From contig NZ_JAUXMX010000061.1 in the NCBI RefSeq assembly GCF_030683065.1, forward strand, positions 107,343 to 171,342: a DNA stretch of 64,000 bases. The letters run 5' to 3'. This document shows, piece by piece, positions 9,368-18,252 of the stretch. Under the pieces are notes generated by a model. That model worked only from the letters and a program-made list of their open reading frames with translations, had not been told where the DNA came from and made no database searches. Within the stretch, counting starts at the first letter, position 1. Each line of letters opens with the position of its first letter. A program made the position numbers and the translations under genes. This DNA is from Pseudomonas sp. (GTDB lineage Bacteria > Pseudomonadota > Gammaproteobacteria > Pseudomonadales > Pseudomonadaceae).

Positions 9368-11584
9368 TCAGGCAGGGTCTTGCAAGCGACGCTTGGCCAG
9401 CAAACTGAGGGCGCTGAACATCACGCTGGCGATCAGTACGGTGCTCAGCGCAGCCAGAATTATCAGGAACAGCAGGTGGTCGGCGAGGTGGTACCAGAGC
9501 AGCAGCCACCAGGGCAGGCTGCCGACATGGTAGGTGTCGCCAAGCATGGCGGCATCGATGTGCTCTCCGTGCATCAAGGTCACTGAGCCTGCGATTCTGG
9601 CGCGGCGCTGGCTATCGAGCAGGTTTTGCTCGATCAGGCTGTAGCCACTGGCATCGCCCGCCATCAGTGCGACCACGCTGCGCTTATCATCAAATGGCGA
9701 CTTGAATCCGACCAGGGCGGCCAGATTGGTTGCCGCGTCACTGATCTGTGGGGGCATGGCATTGTCGTCCGGGTGACTGAGACTGGCGGCGAGCTGCTCA
9801 CCAAGGGCGCTCAGTTCCGGGCCTTGCTCGTTGCTGAATGCTGGCGCAACGGCGCCAATCAGCAGCAGGTCACGCTGGCTTAGCGCGGCATCTTGCCAAT
9901 TGTCGCTGATGCTCAGGCGAGTGGCTGGATAACCCGTATAAGCGCCGATCCGGCCAATGATCGCCAGCAGCAGCGATAGCTCTGCCTGTTTTGGCTGGGA
10001 GGGTGTCAGCACCAAGGTTTGCGAGAGGTCGGCGATCCGGCTGTAGGGGTAGCCGGTTTCTGCGAAGGCCTGCAGATCGGGCATCGCCTTATAGTGATGG
10101 AAGGCAGAAAAGTCGATGCTGGAGTCAGGGTCGATCGCCGCCTGGATATTCATCGGCAGGCTGGTGGCGCAGTTGCTGGCATAGGCGCAACCGGGCAAGG
10201 CATTGAAGGTAAAGTTCATGCGCAGCTCGTTGTGTGGGCCGATGAGCTGGGCCGGTAGCATTAGCCGCTTGCTGCCTGGATGCTGCGTGAGCAGGGGCAG
10301 ATTTTGCTGGGCCAGGCCGGCGATTTGTCCAGGCAGTGGATCGTTGAGGGGAAAGGCCTGGACGAAATGCTGGTTGATGCTGACGCTGAGCAGCGAAGAT
10401 TCCTGCTGCAGCGGTGGCGTATAGCGATAGCGCAGGTCCAGCGGTACCCCTGGGCTACGCCAGATGAACAGGTCCGCCGGTACCCTCAGCGTCAGGCTCA
10501 TCGGCGGAGGCACCAGGCCGCTCGCCTGCAATTGCATGGGGTTATCGATCAGTTCGGCGAAGCGCGTGGGTCCATCGCTTTTCACCCAGTTGGGCGCATC
10601 GTAGGGCTTTCTGGGTGGGGCTTCAGGGAGAATGCGCAGGGTGCTCGACGGTCCTTTCAAGCTGTTACTGCCCAGGGTAAGGGCGCGAGCTGCTGCGAGC
10701 ACTTGCAGGTCATCTTCCCCCAGGACCAGCAGCAATTTGGCGAAAGGTGCAGTGGGATGGTCGACGATGGCCAGCGTAGGTTCGCTGACCTTTGGATAAT
10801 CCTTGAGGTACATCGGGCGCTGAAGGTTGCTGGCAAATACCACCGCTGAACGGTTGGCCGGCAAGCCGCCAAAAGAAACCGGGAAGGACGCGCCGCGCCA
10901 GCCGCTGTGGATGCCGAACCAGGAGGCGAGGACGGCTGCGGCGGTCTGTTGGGTTGGGTTGGGCGTGCTGCTGAACACGAACGGCAACAGCAGGGGCGCC
11001 TTGTCACGGTGGTCGAAGAATGGCTCCGGCAGAATCGCCAGGTCGTTGCTGACCTTGAGCCGCAGGACGCGCAGCTGCAATGTGCTTTTGGCACTGAAGT
11101 CCAGCCACAGGCTGGCGTGCATGGGGTCCTCTGGCGCACTGTCGTTGCTGCCCACCAGCTCGAAGCGCAGGTGGTTGAAGTCGCGAATGAAGCTGGTATC
11201 CAGCGCGAGTGTGCGCCTGACCTCCTGGCCGAGTTCTTCTTCGAGGATCGGCAACACGCCCATCAGTTCGTCATTGAGGTACACCTTGACGTGGGAGCGC
11301 TTGGCGTTGAGCGCCGGTGATGGGGTGTAGAGCAGATGCAGCTCGGCGGCACTGATCAACTCATCGCTGCGCACACCGAATTCGGCGTAGAGGTGGCGCA
11401 ACATATTGCGCAGCAGTAGCACGCCGGGTGAAGAAAGCTCGCTGAGACTCAGGCTGCGCTGATAGGTGGTGGGTTGCGTGGTGTCCGTTGTGGGCGACTC
11501 CGGCGCAGCAGCAAAGGTACTGTTCGCGATCAGGATCGAGCTGAAAAGTATGAATATGCAACGGGTAAAATACTGGATATTCAT
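9368..11584 (-). CDS. bcsB: cellulose synthase periplasmic subunit BcsB
   Basis: BcsB is the membrane-anchored periplasmic partner of BcsA and guides the glucan out of the inner membrane. The 738-residue product has a signal peptide (MNIQYF... to TFAAAPE), a long all-beta and alpha/beta periplasmic region with repeated carbohydrate-binding and flavodoxin-like segments, and a single C-terminal membrane helix (about residues 700-728, LLFLIILAALSTVLIASVMF) before a basic tail. The ATG at 11584 overlaps the bcsA stop as ATGA, so translation is coupled. Confidence 0.96.
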   Translation of the reverse strand: MNIQYFTRCIFILFSSILIANSTFAAAPESPTTDTTQPTTYQRSLSLSELSSPGVLLLRNMLRHLYAEFGVRSDELISAAELHLLYTPSPALNAKRSHVKVYLNDELMGVLPILEEELGQEVRRTLALDTSFIRDFNHLRFELVGSNDSAPEDPMHASLWLDFSAKSTLQLRVLRLKVSNDLAILPEPFFDHRDKAPLLLPFVFSSTPNPTQQTAAAVLASWFGIHSGWRGASFPVSFGGLPANRSAVVFASNLQRPMYLKDYPKVSEPTLAIVDHPTAPFAKLLLVLGEDDLQVLAAARALTLGSNSLKGPSSTLRILPEAPPRKPYDAPNWVKSDGPTRFAELIDNPMQLQASGLVPPPMSLTLRVPADLFIWRSPGVPLDLRYRYTPPLQQESSLLSVSINQHFVQAFPLNDPLPGQIAGLAQQNLPLLTQHPGSKRLMLPAQLIGPHNELRMNFTFNALPGCAYASNCATSLPMNIQAAIDPDSSIDFSAFHHYKAMPDLQAFAETGYPYSRIADLSQTLVLTPSQPKQAELSLLLAIIGRIGAYTGYPATRLSISDNWQDAALSQRDLLLIGAVAPAFSNEQGPELSALGEQLAASLSHPDDNAMPPQISDAATNLAALVGFKSPFDDKRSVVALMAGDASGYSLIEQNLLDSQRRARIAGSVTLMHGEHIDAAMLGDTYHVGSLPWWLLLWYHLADHLLFLIILAALSTVLIASVMFSALSLLAKRRLQDPA

Positions 11585-14166
11585 GGGTGCGGCCCTGCCT
11601 TGACGATGCTGAGTACGGGGGTGACTGGTACGAAAGAGGCGAACCACCGACCTGCGCTGCCTAGAAAAGCAATCAGCGGCTGAGCGCAACTCGGGGCATA
11701 CAGCAGTGTCTGCCGATAGCCGCTGATGCCGACGCGGGCGATCCCGCTCAGGCTGCTGAGCGGCTTGTCCTGCTCGAAGCCGTCATGCCAGCGCGCCCAG
11801 GTGTCTGCGCGGGCAAACGTGCATTGCACGAAACGGCCATGGCGGCGCAGGTCCATCGGCTCCAGTTCGGCACCGAGGAGGCCTTGAGTAATGCTGCGCC
11901 CGCGGGCGGGGAATTCGAATTCCTCGTGGCCGCGCCTGAGCAACAGCGACAGCCTGGTCACGTCGGTCAGGTTCAAGTTCAACCCCTGGGGGAGCTGAAT
12001 GCTCACGCCGCCGTCCGAGTAGTTGAGCAGGGTGCAGGGGTAGGCATGGCCGGATGGCAGGCGGATTCCTGCGTCGAGGTGCAGGTTAACGCGGTGTGCT
12101 CGACGGATTTGCCGGACTTCTGCCGCCACCGCCAAGGCGCCGCCGAGTATGACCAGGTTGTACAGCACCCAGCACAGGCTGATCAGTACGGTCAGGCGCT
12201 CGTCGCTCGGCCCCCAGAGTAGGCGATAGACACCAAATAGCAGGCCGATCAGGTTGAGTGCGGCGAGGAACAGGAAGGGCTTGGCCATCTTCCAGTCGAA
12301 TTGGTCGTCTTCAATCAGGCCGCCCTTGGCGGTAACGTTAAAGGTGCCCTTGCGCGGGTTGAGCAAGGCGACACTGGTAGGGCGGGCGATGTACCAGGAG
12401 AGCACGGTTTCGTAGATTTCGCTCCAGAACGAATGGCGATATTTGCCCTGGATACGTGAGTTGGTCATGGTGCTATGAGCGATGTGGGGCACTACAAAAA
12501 GCAGGATAAGCAAGGCCGGGGCATAGATGATGTAGGCGTGCAGGACCAGGAAGGCCAATGGCGCCGTGAGGTAGATCAGGCGCGGTACCCCGGACAGAAA
12601 ATGCAGCATGGCATTGAAGTAGCAAAGCCGCTGCCCGAGCGAAAGTCCCTGGCCAAACAACGGGTTGTCGAGACGGAAAATCTGCACCATGCCGCGGGCC
12701 CAGCGGATGCGCTGGCCAATGTGTGCGCTGAGGCTTTCGGTAGCCAGGCCGGCTGCCTGGGGAATGCGAATGTAGGCTGAGGTCCAGCCTTGGCGGTGCA
12801 GGCGTAGCGAGGTGTGCGCATCCTCGGTTACGGTTTCCACGGCGAAGCCGCCAATGCTCTCCAGTGCGGCACGCCGCAAAATGGCGCAGGAACCGCAAAA
12901 GAAGGTCGCGTCCCACAGGTCGTTGCCATTCTGGGTCAGGCCGTAGAACAGGGTGTTCTCGTTCGGCGTCTGACGGAAGTTATCCAGATTGCGCTCGAAA
13001 GGGTCGGCGGAGAGGAAGTGATGCGGTGTTTGTAAAACCCCAAGCCGCGGGCTGTGCAGAAACCAGCCCATGGTCATCTGCAGGAAGGAGCGGGTCGGGA
13101 TGTGGTCGCAGTCGAAAACGGCGATGAACTCACCGTTGGTCTTGCCCATCGCAGTATTCAGGTTGCCGGCCTTGGCATGCCGGTTGTCCGAGCGGGTCAG
13201 GTAGCCAACCCCGGCTTCAGCGGCAAACTGGCGGAATTCTTCGCGTTTGCCATCGTCGAGAATCCAGATGTTGAGCTTGCTTTGCGGCCAGTCGATGCCG
13301 AGCGCCGCCAGCACGGTCGGGCGTACCACTGACATATCTTCGTTATAGGTCGGAATGTAAATATCCACGCTCGGCCACTTGGTTGCATCGGCAGGTAGCG
13401 GGCAGGGCTGGCGGTCGAGTGGCCAGATGGACTGCAGGTAACCAAGAATCAGTACTAGCCAGGAGTAGCTTTCGGCGGCCAGCAACAGCAGGCCACAACT
13501 CAAATCCAATGGGTTTTCCCAATTCAGGGTAGAGCTGTAGCGCCACCAGAAATAACGACTGGAAACCAGGATCGACAGAACGATCAGAATCAGTGTTGCG
13601 CGGCGCCCGGAAAAGCGCGCCACGCTCAAGGCGATTAGCCAGAGTAGGCCGGCAAACAGCGCTTGCTGGTACGGTTCAAGGGGTTGGGTTATGCACACCG
13701 CCAGCAACGCTATGGCCACCAGCAGTATCGGCAGCTGCAGCCATGCGCCATTGTCGTTGGACCTTGCTGGTGCCGGTTGTGCGCTGATCTGGCGGGTGCC
13801 ATCGCGCGCCAGCATGCGTATATACAACGCTTGCCGGCAGCGACTTAAGGCCGGCAGGCACGAGGTTGCCAACCACGTGGCTCTTGGCGGACGTTGTTGG
13901 ACAGGCTTTCTCAATAGGTACCACAGGCTCTGCAGCAACACACGCAGCGGATCCGCCGGGCGCAAGCGTAGCCAGCAAGCTTGGGGATAAAGCTGTTGCC
14001 GGTGTTCCAGCAGCCAGCGCCAGCTGGTTGACTCCAGGCGCAGCAGCGTCCAGCACAGGACGCGAAACAGCGCCATCAGCAGGGTCGGATGGCGGGTAGC
14101 GGAGGGGGAATTGCCGGCCTCGCTGGGAGACGGCTGTGCTGGCAGCGGTTGGGTGAGCTGATTCAT
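11581..14166 (-). CDS. bcsA: cellulose synthase catalytic subunit BcsA
   Basis: BcsA is the inner-membrane processive GT2 glycosyltransferase that polymerises glucose from UDP-glucose and extrudes the chain. The 861-residue protein has N-terminal membrane helices and the catalytic motifs DDGK (about 304-307), DCD (352-354), TED (447-449) and QRIRW (485-489). Four or more helices follow, then a C-terminal PilZ domain with RRAHR (688-692) and NYSDGG (715-720), the c-di-GMP-binding motifs. All key residues are intact, so c-di-GMP-activated synthesis is expected. The ATG at 14166 overlaps the bcsQ stop. Confidence 0.97.
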   Translation of the reverse strand: MNQLTQPLPAQPSPSEAGNSPSATRHPTLLMALFRVLCWTLLRLESTSWRWLLEHRQQLYPQACWLRLRPADPLRVLLQSLWYLLRKPVQQRPPRATWLATSCLPALSRCRQALYIRMLARDGTRQISAQPAPARSNDNGAWLQLPILLVAIALLAVCITQPLEPYQQALFAGLLWLIALSVARFSGRRATLILIVLSILVSSRYFWWRYSSTLNWENPLDLSCGLLLLAAESYSWLVLILGYLQSIWPLDRQPCPLPADATKWPSVDIYIPTYNEDMSVVRPTVLAALGIDWPQSKLNIWILDDGKREEFRQFAAEAGVGYLTRSDNRHAKAGNLNTAMGKTNGEFIAVFDCDHIPTRSFLQMTMGWFLHSPRLGVLQTPHHFLSADPFERNLDNFRQTPNENTLFYGLTQNGNDLWDATFFCGSCAILRRAALESIGGFAVETVTEDAHTSLRLHRQGWTSAYIRIPQAAGLATESLSAHIGQRIRWARGMVQIFRLDNPLFGQGLSLGQRLCYFNAMLHFLSGVPRLIYLTAPLAFLVLHAYIIYAPALLILLFVVPHIAHSTMTNSRIQGKYRHSFWSEIYETVLSWYIARPTSVALLNPRKGTFNVTAKGGLIEDDQFDWKMAKPFLFLAALNLIGLLFGVYRLLWGPSDERLTVLISLCWVLYNLVILGGALAVAAEVRQIRRAHRVNLHLDAGIRLPSGHAYPCTLLNYSDGGVSIQLPQGLNLNLTDVTRLSLLLRRGHEEFEFPARGRSITQGLLGAELEPMDLRRHGRFVQCTFARADTWARWHDGFEQDKPLSSLSGIARVGISGYRQTLLYAPSCAQPLIAFLGSAGRWFASFVPVTPVLSIVKAGPHP

Positions 14167-14894
14167 GCGGCCTCCAGCGTTTTGACGCACCAGTTAGCCA
14201 GTGCCATGAAGTCCTGCATGGCCAGCGACTGTGGCGCGCTTTGGGCCAGTAGTTGCTTGCGCGCCAGCGCTTCGCGAACAGCCTCGTCTTCATGGATCAC
14301 GCAAGGTACCAGCAGCTGCCCCAGGGCCAGGCGCCAGAGTTCCAGCAGATCGTGGGAAAGTTTCAGCGCTGGTTGCAGGCGGTTGATCAGCCAATAGTGA
14401 TTGCGTGGCAAGTGCTGGTTGTCATACAGCTGGTAGTTGAGCAAGACATGACAGGCCGGGTCCGCCTCCAGCACATGCAGCCAGTGGATGTCGGGCCGCT
14501 GGTCGAGGAGGGTGAGCAGGTTCAGGTAGGGTGGAATGTTGACCAACACAAAAGTGTCGCTCGACGGCGCCAGTTGTTGCAGGGCCTGTTCAAGCAGTTC
14601 AACCGCACGCTGGGGCGTATAGCCCTTGATTGCGCGGCGGCCAAAGGGCAGTACGCAGACCCGCTCCTGTTGGCGAAAGGCAACGATCGCCTGAGCGGGA
14701 CTCTGCACATCTCGCGCTGTCCATGCCTTGGGTTCGTCGAACGGCAAGCCAAAATGCAGGCTGAGAATATTGTTGGGGCACAGGTCAATCGCCAGCACAG
14801 GCTGGTGCAGAGTGGCCAGAGCGGAAGTCAGTCCGGCCACTATTGACGTAGTGCCGCAGCCACCGCGCAGCCCCTGTATGGCAATCAGGTGCAT
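14163..14894 (-). CDS. bcsQ: cellulose biosynthesis ATPase-like protein BcsQ
   Basis: BcsQ is a MinD/ParA-like SIMIBI protein that, with BcsR, supports assembly and polar placement of the cellulose machine in enterobacteria. The 243-residue product starts MHLIAIQGLRGGCGTTS; the P-loop reads GGCGTT in place of the classical GGxGKT. E. coli BcsQ has the same kind of variant (GGVGTT). The C-terminal ALANWC is also family-like. The ATG at 14894 lies one base after the bcsR stop, and the gene overlaps bcsA, so R-Q-A are translationally coupled. Confidence 0.9.
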   Translation of the reverse strand: MHLIAIQGLRGGCGTTSIVAGLTSALATLHQPVLAIDLCPNNILSLHFGLPFDEPKAWTARDVQSPAQAIVAFRQQERVCVLPFGRRAIKGYTPQRAVELLEQALQQLAPSSDTFVLVNIPPYLNLLTLLDQRPDIHWLHVLEADPACHVLLNYQLYDNQHLPRNHYWLINRLQPALKLSHDLLELWRLALGQLLVPCVIHEDEAVREALARKQLLAQSAPQSLAMQDFMALANWCVKTLEAA

Positions 14895-14895
14895 A

Positions 14896-15114
14896 TCAGT
14901 CTGCCTTGGCGAGTTTCGCGGCTTCAACCAGTTGCAGCAGTGGGCGCAACGTTTCGCTCAGCAGTGGCCAGTCGGCGACCGAAGCAAGTACAGCCTGTTC
15001 TTGTTGCAGCTCTGAATAGCTGAAGGGCTTCAGTTGGTAGTGTTCGAGGATGAAGGCCAGGTCTTCCTGTGGTTTCACGGTCTGTCGGTGCACTGCAATT
15101 TGCGGGAAGTCCAT
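14896..15114 (-). CDS. bcsR: cellulose biosynthesis protein BcsR
   Basis: A 72-residue protein with no signal or membrane segment heads the operon. Its size, place directly before bcsQ, and central helical segment (EDLAFILEHYQLKPFSYSEL) fit BcsR (YhjR family, 62 residues in E. coli), which forms a complex with BcsQ and stabilises it. The ribosome site is weak (ACGAGAAAAT before ATG). The control region upstream carries a FleQ box. Confidence 0.85.
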   Translation of the reverse strand: MDFPQIAVHRQTVKPQEDLAFILEHYQLKPFSYSELQQEQAVLASVADWPLLSETLRPLLQLVEAAKLAKAD

Positions 15115-15158
15115 GGTGATTTTCTCGTTCTGTAGTGGAGGCTTATTTTTGCTTTTTA

Positions 15159-15172
15159 GTCAATTTAATGAC
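15159..15172 (-). promoter_or_regulatory. FleQ binding site upstream of the bcs operon
   Basis: On the minus strand the bases read GTCATTAAATTGAC. The published FleQ consensus from P. aeruginosa biofilm promoters is GTCaNTAAAtTGAC, so every position agrees. The site is 45 bp upstream of the bcsR ATG. FleQ is the flagellar master activator that also binds c-di-GMP and controls pel, psl and, in other pseudomonads, cellulose operons. The position suits repression or activation near the core promoter, which I could not assign with confidence. Confidence 0.75.
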
Positions 15173-15398
15173 TTCAAGGCTTTCCATGTAGCGCTAGTGT
15201 CATATTAGTGGCGTATGGCGGAAAGTGAAGGACGGAAAGCGCTTTTGTTGATCTGCCGCAGGCATCCGGCCCCCGTCGATCAGCAGCGCAGGCAGTTCGC
15301 TGGCGTGGCTTTGCGAGCAGTGGCATTAACGGTCGACGAAGTGCGTTGGCAGGCGGCAATGGCATACTGGGTGCCCACATTCGATCGAGGAGTTCGCC

Positions 15399-16004
15399 GT
15401 GCAACTTGATTTCAGCGCCCTGACGCCTTTGGATGCCTACCGCTGGTTGGCGTCCACGGTCACCCCGCGGCCGATTGCCTGGGTTTCCACTGTTTCCCGT
15501 GATGGCATTAGCAATCTGGCACCGTTCAGCTTTTTTCAGGTGATCAGCGATGCGCCGCCGACGTTAATGGTCAACGTCAATCTGCGTGACGACGGCAGCC
15601 CCAAAGACACCCTGCGCAACGTGCAGTCCGGCGGCGAACTGGTTATTCAATTGGTGTCTTTTGCTCAGGCTGAAGCGATGAATGCCAGCGCTGCCCACCT
15701 GCCCCATGGCGTTAGTGAGTTCGAGCGTTGCGGCATCCCCAGCCTGGCCTGTGAGCGAGTTGCCCCGCCTCGAGTGGCTGGCGCGGCGGTGGCTTTCGAG
15801 TGTCGTGTCGCGCAGGTGCTGGCGTATCCGCCGGATAAGCCGAACTGCCATCTGATCTTTGCCGAAGTGTTGCTTGCGCATGTCGACGATGCGGTGCTCA
15901 ACGATAAAGGCCGGATCGATCCGCACAAACTCGATCTGGTCGGCCGTCTGGGCGGTATGGCCTACACTCGAACCCGTGACAGCTTCGAGATGTCGCGCCC
16001 CTGA
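15399..16004 (+). CDS. flavin reductase-like FMN-binding split-barrel protein
   Basis: The 201-residue protein has the flavin reductase/DIM6-NTAB split-barrel pattern: an N-terminal TPRPIAWVSTVSRDG strand pair, then SNLAPFSFFQVISDAPPTLM, which contributes to the FMN site. Members bind FMN or FAD and often reduce flavin with NAD(P)H or act in small-molecule oxidation; the substrate here is unknown. The start is a GTG at 15399 with CGAGGAG six bases upstream. It is divergent from the bcs operon across a 284-bp gap, which also holds the FleQ box. Confidence 0.85.
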   Translation: MQLDFSALTPLDAYRWLASTVTPRPIAWVSTVSRDGISNLAPFSFFQVISDAPPTLMVNVNLRDDGSPKDTLRNVQSGGELVIQLVSFAQAEAMNASAAHLPHGVSEFERCGIPSLACERVAPPRVAGAAVAFECRVAQVLAYPPDKPNCHLIFAEVLLAHVDDAVLNDKGRIDPHKLDLVGRLGGMAYTRTRDSFEMSRP

Positions 16005-16168
16005 AACCAGCCCGTCAATCCGCTCTGAAAGCGACCCATACATAGCTAAAAGTGCAATCGCACCGGCTATCGGCTTGTCGCCAGCAGCCTTGCGCTTCTA
16101 TCGTGCAACCTGGGCGCCGTCTACATATTGGCGAGCCGGGTTAGTCAGTGACTGGGGGAACGGGATAT

Positions 16169-18133
16169 ATGTGGACTGATCTGCAGCGGCATGTCGCCAG
16201 CTTGAGTACGGCGAAGAAACTGGCTCTGGGTTTTGCGGTGGTGCTGGCACTCACCGCGGTGGTTGCTGCCACCGGCTATTCTGCGTTGCGTGAGGTCGGT
16301 GTGCGCTCGGCATTACTGGAGCGTATGAGCGCGATCAACACCCAAGTCCTGGAGATCCGCCGGAGCGAGCAGGATTTTGCCCTGACTACCAACACCGCTC
16401 ATGTCGAGCGCCTGCATGAGCAGGCTCAGGCGCTGTTGGCGAGCAGCGCCGCCCTGCAGCTTGAGCTACCGGCTGCAGAAGGCCAGGTGCTGAGCGAAGT
16501 CGACAGCGCCATCGAGCAATATCGGGCAGCCTTCAATCGTTATGTCGAACTGACCGATAACATGAGTCTGTCGCTGGAGGCGGCCACTTGGCTGGTGGTA
16601 AGTGCCTCTAACAGCCTGGATTTACTCCAGGAAGGACTGGCCGAGGATGGCGTCGATCTGCTTGAGAGCAGCCAGGGTACCCAGGGTGCCGAATCAGTGC
16701 TGCAGGCCGGGCAGATCGGTAAGGTCCATCAGTTGCTATTACAAGCGCTTGATCAGGCCCGGGTGCGCCTGCAGCAGAGCCATAGTTCTGCCGAGGTTGC
16801 CCAGGGCGAGATTCAGCAGGCTCTCGATGCGCAGGTCCTGGCCGGCGAGCTTCGCGATGCCATGGACAGTCCTGGCTACGCCTCGGTGCTGGCGGAGGTC
16901 ATTGGTAATGTCGACTCGTTCAATGAGCGGCTCAAGGAATACAGCGACTTCTTGCGTCAGCAGAAGCAGGAATACGCCCTGCTGGTGGGGCAGGCCGAGC
17001 GCAGCGTCGAGCTGGTCGAGCAGGCCTATTCTAGCCAGAAGCTTGCTATGCAGGCACAGCTGCAGGCCAGCACCTGGTTGATTCTGCTGGCTGCAGCGCT
17101 GGCACTGGTGATCGGTTTGCTGTCGACCTTGGTGATCACCCTGCTAATAGTGCGTCCGCTCAAACAGGTAATTGGGCAGGCCCAGCAGATAGCCGAGGGC
17201 GATCTCAGTGTGCGCATCGAGGTGCAGCGCAGTGACGAAGTGGGGCAGTTGCAGGCCGCGATGCAGGCCATGTCGAACAACCTGCGTGAGATGGTGGGTC
17301 AGTTGCAGGGCGGGGTAAGCCAGATTTCCGCCTCAGCGCAGTCGTTGTCGGCAATCACCGAGCAGACCCGTCTGGGTGTCAATGGTCAGCGGGTAGAAAC
17401 CGATCAGGTGGCGACCGCCATGAGTGAGATGGCCGCCACCGTGCACGAAGTGGCGCGTAACGCCGAGGCCGCCGCCGCGTCCACCGAGGCCGCTGACAGC
17501 CGGGTTAGTCGTGGCGCTGCGGTGGTGCGTCAGACCCTGGTGCGCATCGACCAACTGGCCGCAGCGATGGACACCACTACCAAGAGCATTGAGCGGCTCA
17601 GTCAGGATACCCAGCGCATCGATTCGGTGCTGGATGTGATCAAGAGCGTCGCCGAGCAGACCAACCTGCTGGCGCTAAATGCGGCCATCGAGGCCGCCCG
17701 CGCTGGCGACCAAGGCCGCGGCTTTGCCGTGGTCGCTGATGAGGTGCGCGCGTTGGCCAAACGCACCCAGCAGTCCACCGCAGAAATCGAAGGGCTGATC
17801 GCCACGCTGCGTGAGGGCGCGCGCCGTTCGGTGGACGACATGCAGCAAAGCGCTGCTCTGGTCGCCCATGTGGTTGAGGACGCCAATCAGACTGAAGGTG
17901 CCCTGGCCGGGATCGCCGAAGCAGTGACGCTGATTTTCGAGATGAACCAGCAAATCGCGGCGGCAGCCGAACAACAGACGGCGGTGGCCGAAGAGATCAG
18001 TCGCAGCGTGACCTCGATTCGCGATATCGCCGATCAATCGTCGGTGGCGATGGACGAAACGGCGGACTCAACTAACCGGCTGGCGCAGTTGGGGCGCGAA
18101 CTACAGGGCATGGCCGGGCATTTCCGCTTGTAG
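16169..18133 (+). CDS. methyl-accepting chemotaxis protein, large helical sensor (HBM-like)
   Basis: A 654-residue chemoreceptor. Membrane helix 1 lies at about 17-36 and helix 2 at about 301-326. The roughly 260-residue periplasmic region between them is all-helical and looks like a helical bimodular (HBM) domain, the type that binds organic acids in McpS. A HAMP domain and the long coiled-coil signalling domain follow, with the hairpin tip EQTNLLALNAAIEAARAG at about 495-512. There is no CheR-binding pentapeptide at the C-terminus (GMAGHFRL). I chose the ATG at 16169 with a G-rich stretch upstream; a GTG at 16148 would add seven residues. The ligand is unknown. Confidence 0.92.
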   Translation: MWTDLQRHVASLSTAKKLALGFAVVLALTAVVAATGYSALREVGVRSALLERMSAINTQVLEIRRSEQDFALTTNTAHVERLHEQAQALLASSAALQLELPAAEGQVLSEVDSAIEQYRAAFNRYVELTDNMSLSLEAATWLVVSASNSLDLLQEGLAEDGVDLLESSQGTQGAESVLQAGQIGKVHQLLLQALDQARVRLQQSHSSAEVAQGEIQQALDAQVLAGELRDAMDSPGYASVLAEVIGNVDSFNERLKEYSDFLRQQKQEYALLVGQAERSVELVEQAYSSQKLAMQAQLQASTWLILLAAALALVIGLLSTLVITLLIVRPLKQVIGQAQQIAEGDLSVRIEVQRSDEVGQLQAAMQAMSNNLREMVGQLQGGVSQISASAQSLSAITEQTRLGVNGQRVETDQVATAMSEMAATVHEVARNAEAAAASTEAADSRVSRGAAVVRQTLVRIDQLAAAMDTTTKSIERLSQDTQRIDSVLDVIKSVAEQTNLLALNAAIEAARAGDQGRGFAVVADEVRALAKRTQQSTAEIEGLIATLREGARRSVDDMQQSAALVAHVVEDANQTEGALAGIAEAVTLIFEMNQQIAAAAEQQTAVAEEISRSVTSIRDIADQSSVAMDETADSTNRLAQLGRELQGMAGHFRL

Positions 18134-18252
18134 TTTTTTGCCTGAAACTGCCGGCCGCGCTCACAGTTTCGTCAGCAAAGGTTTCACGGTGCTTTGCCCA
18201 CCCGGTACTGACCAGTAGCATCGGCGCACTTGGATAAATGCCGGAGCAAACG

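Noticed and set aside
16040..16070. Possible FliA (sigma-28) promoter for the first chemoreceptor: CTAAA, then GCTATCGG
   Set aside because: The -10 half matches the GCCGATAA consensus at too few bases.
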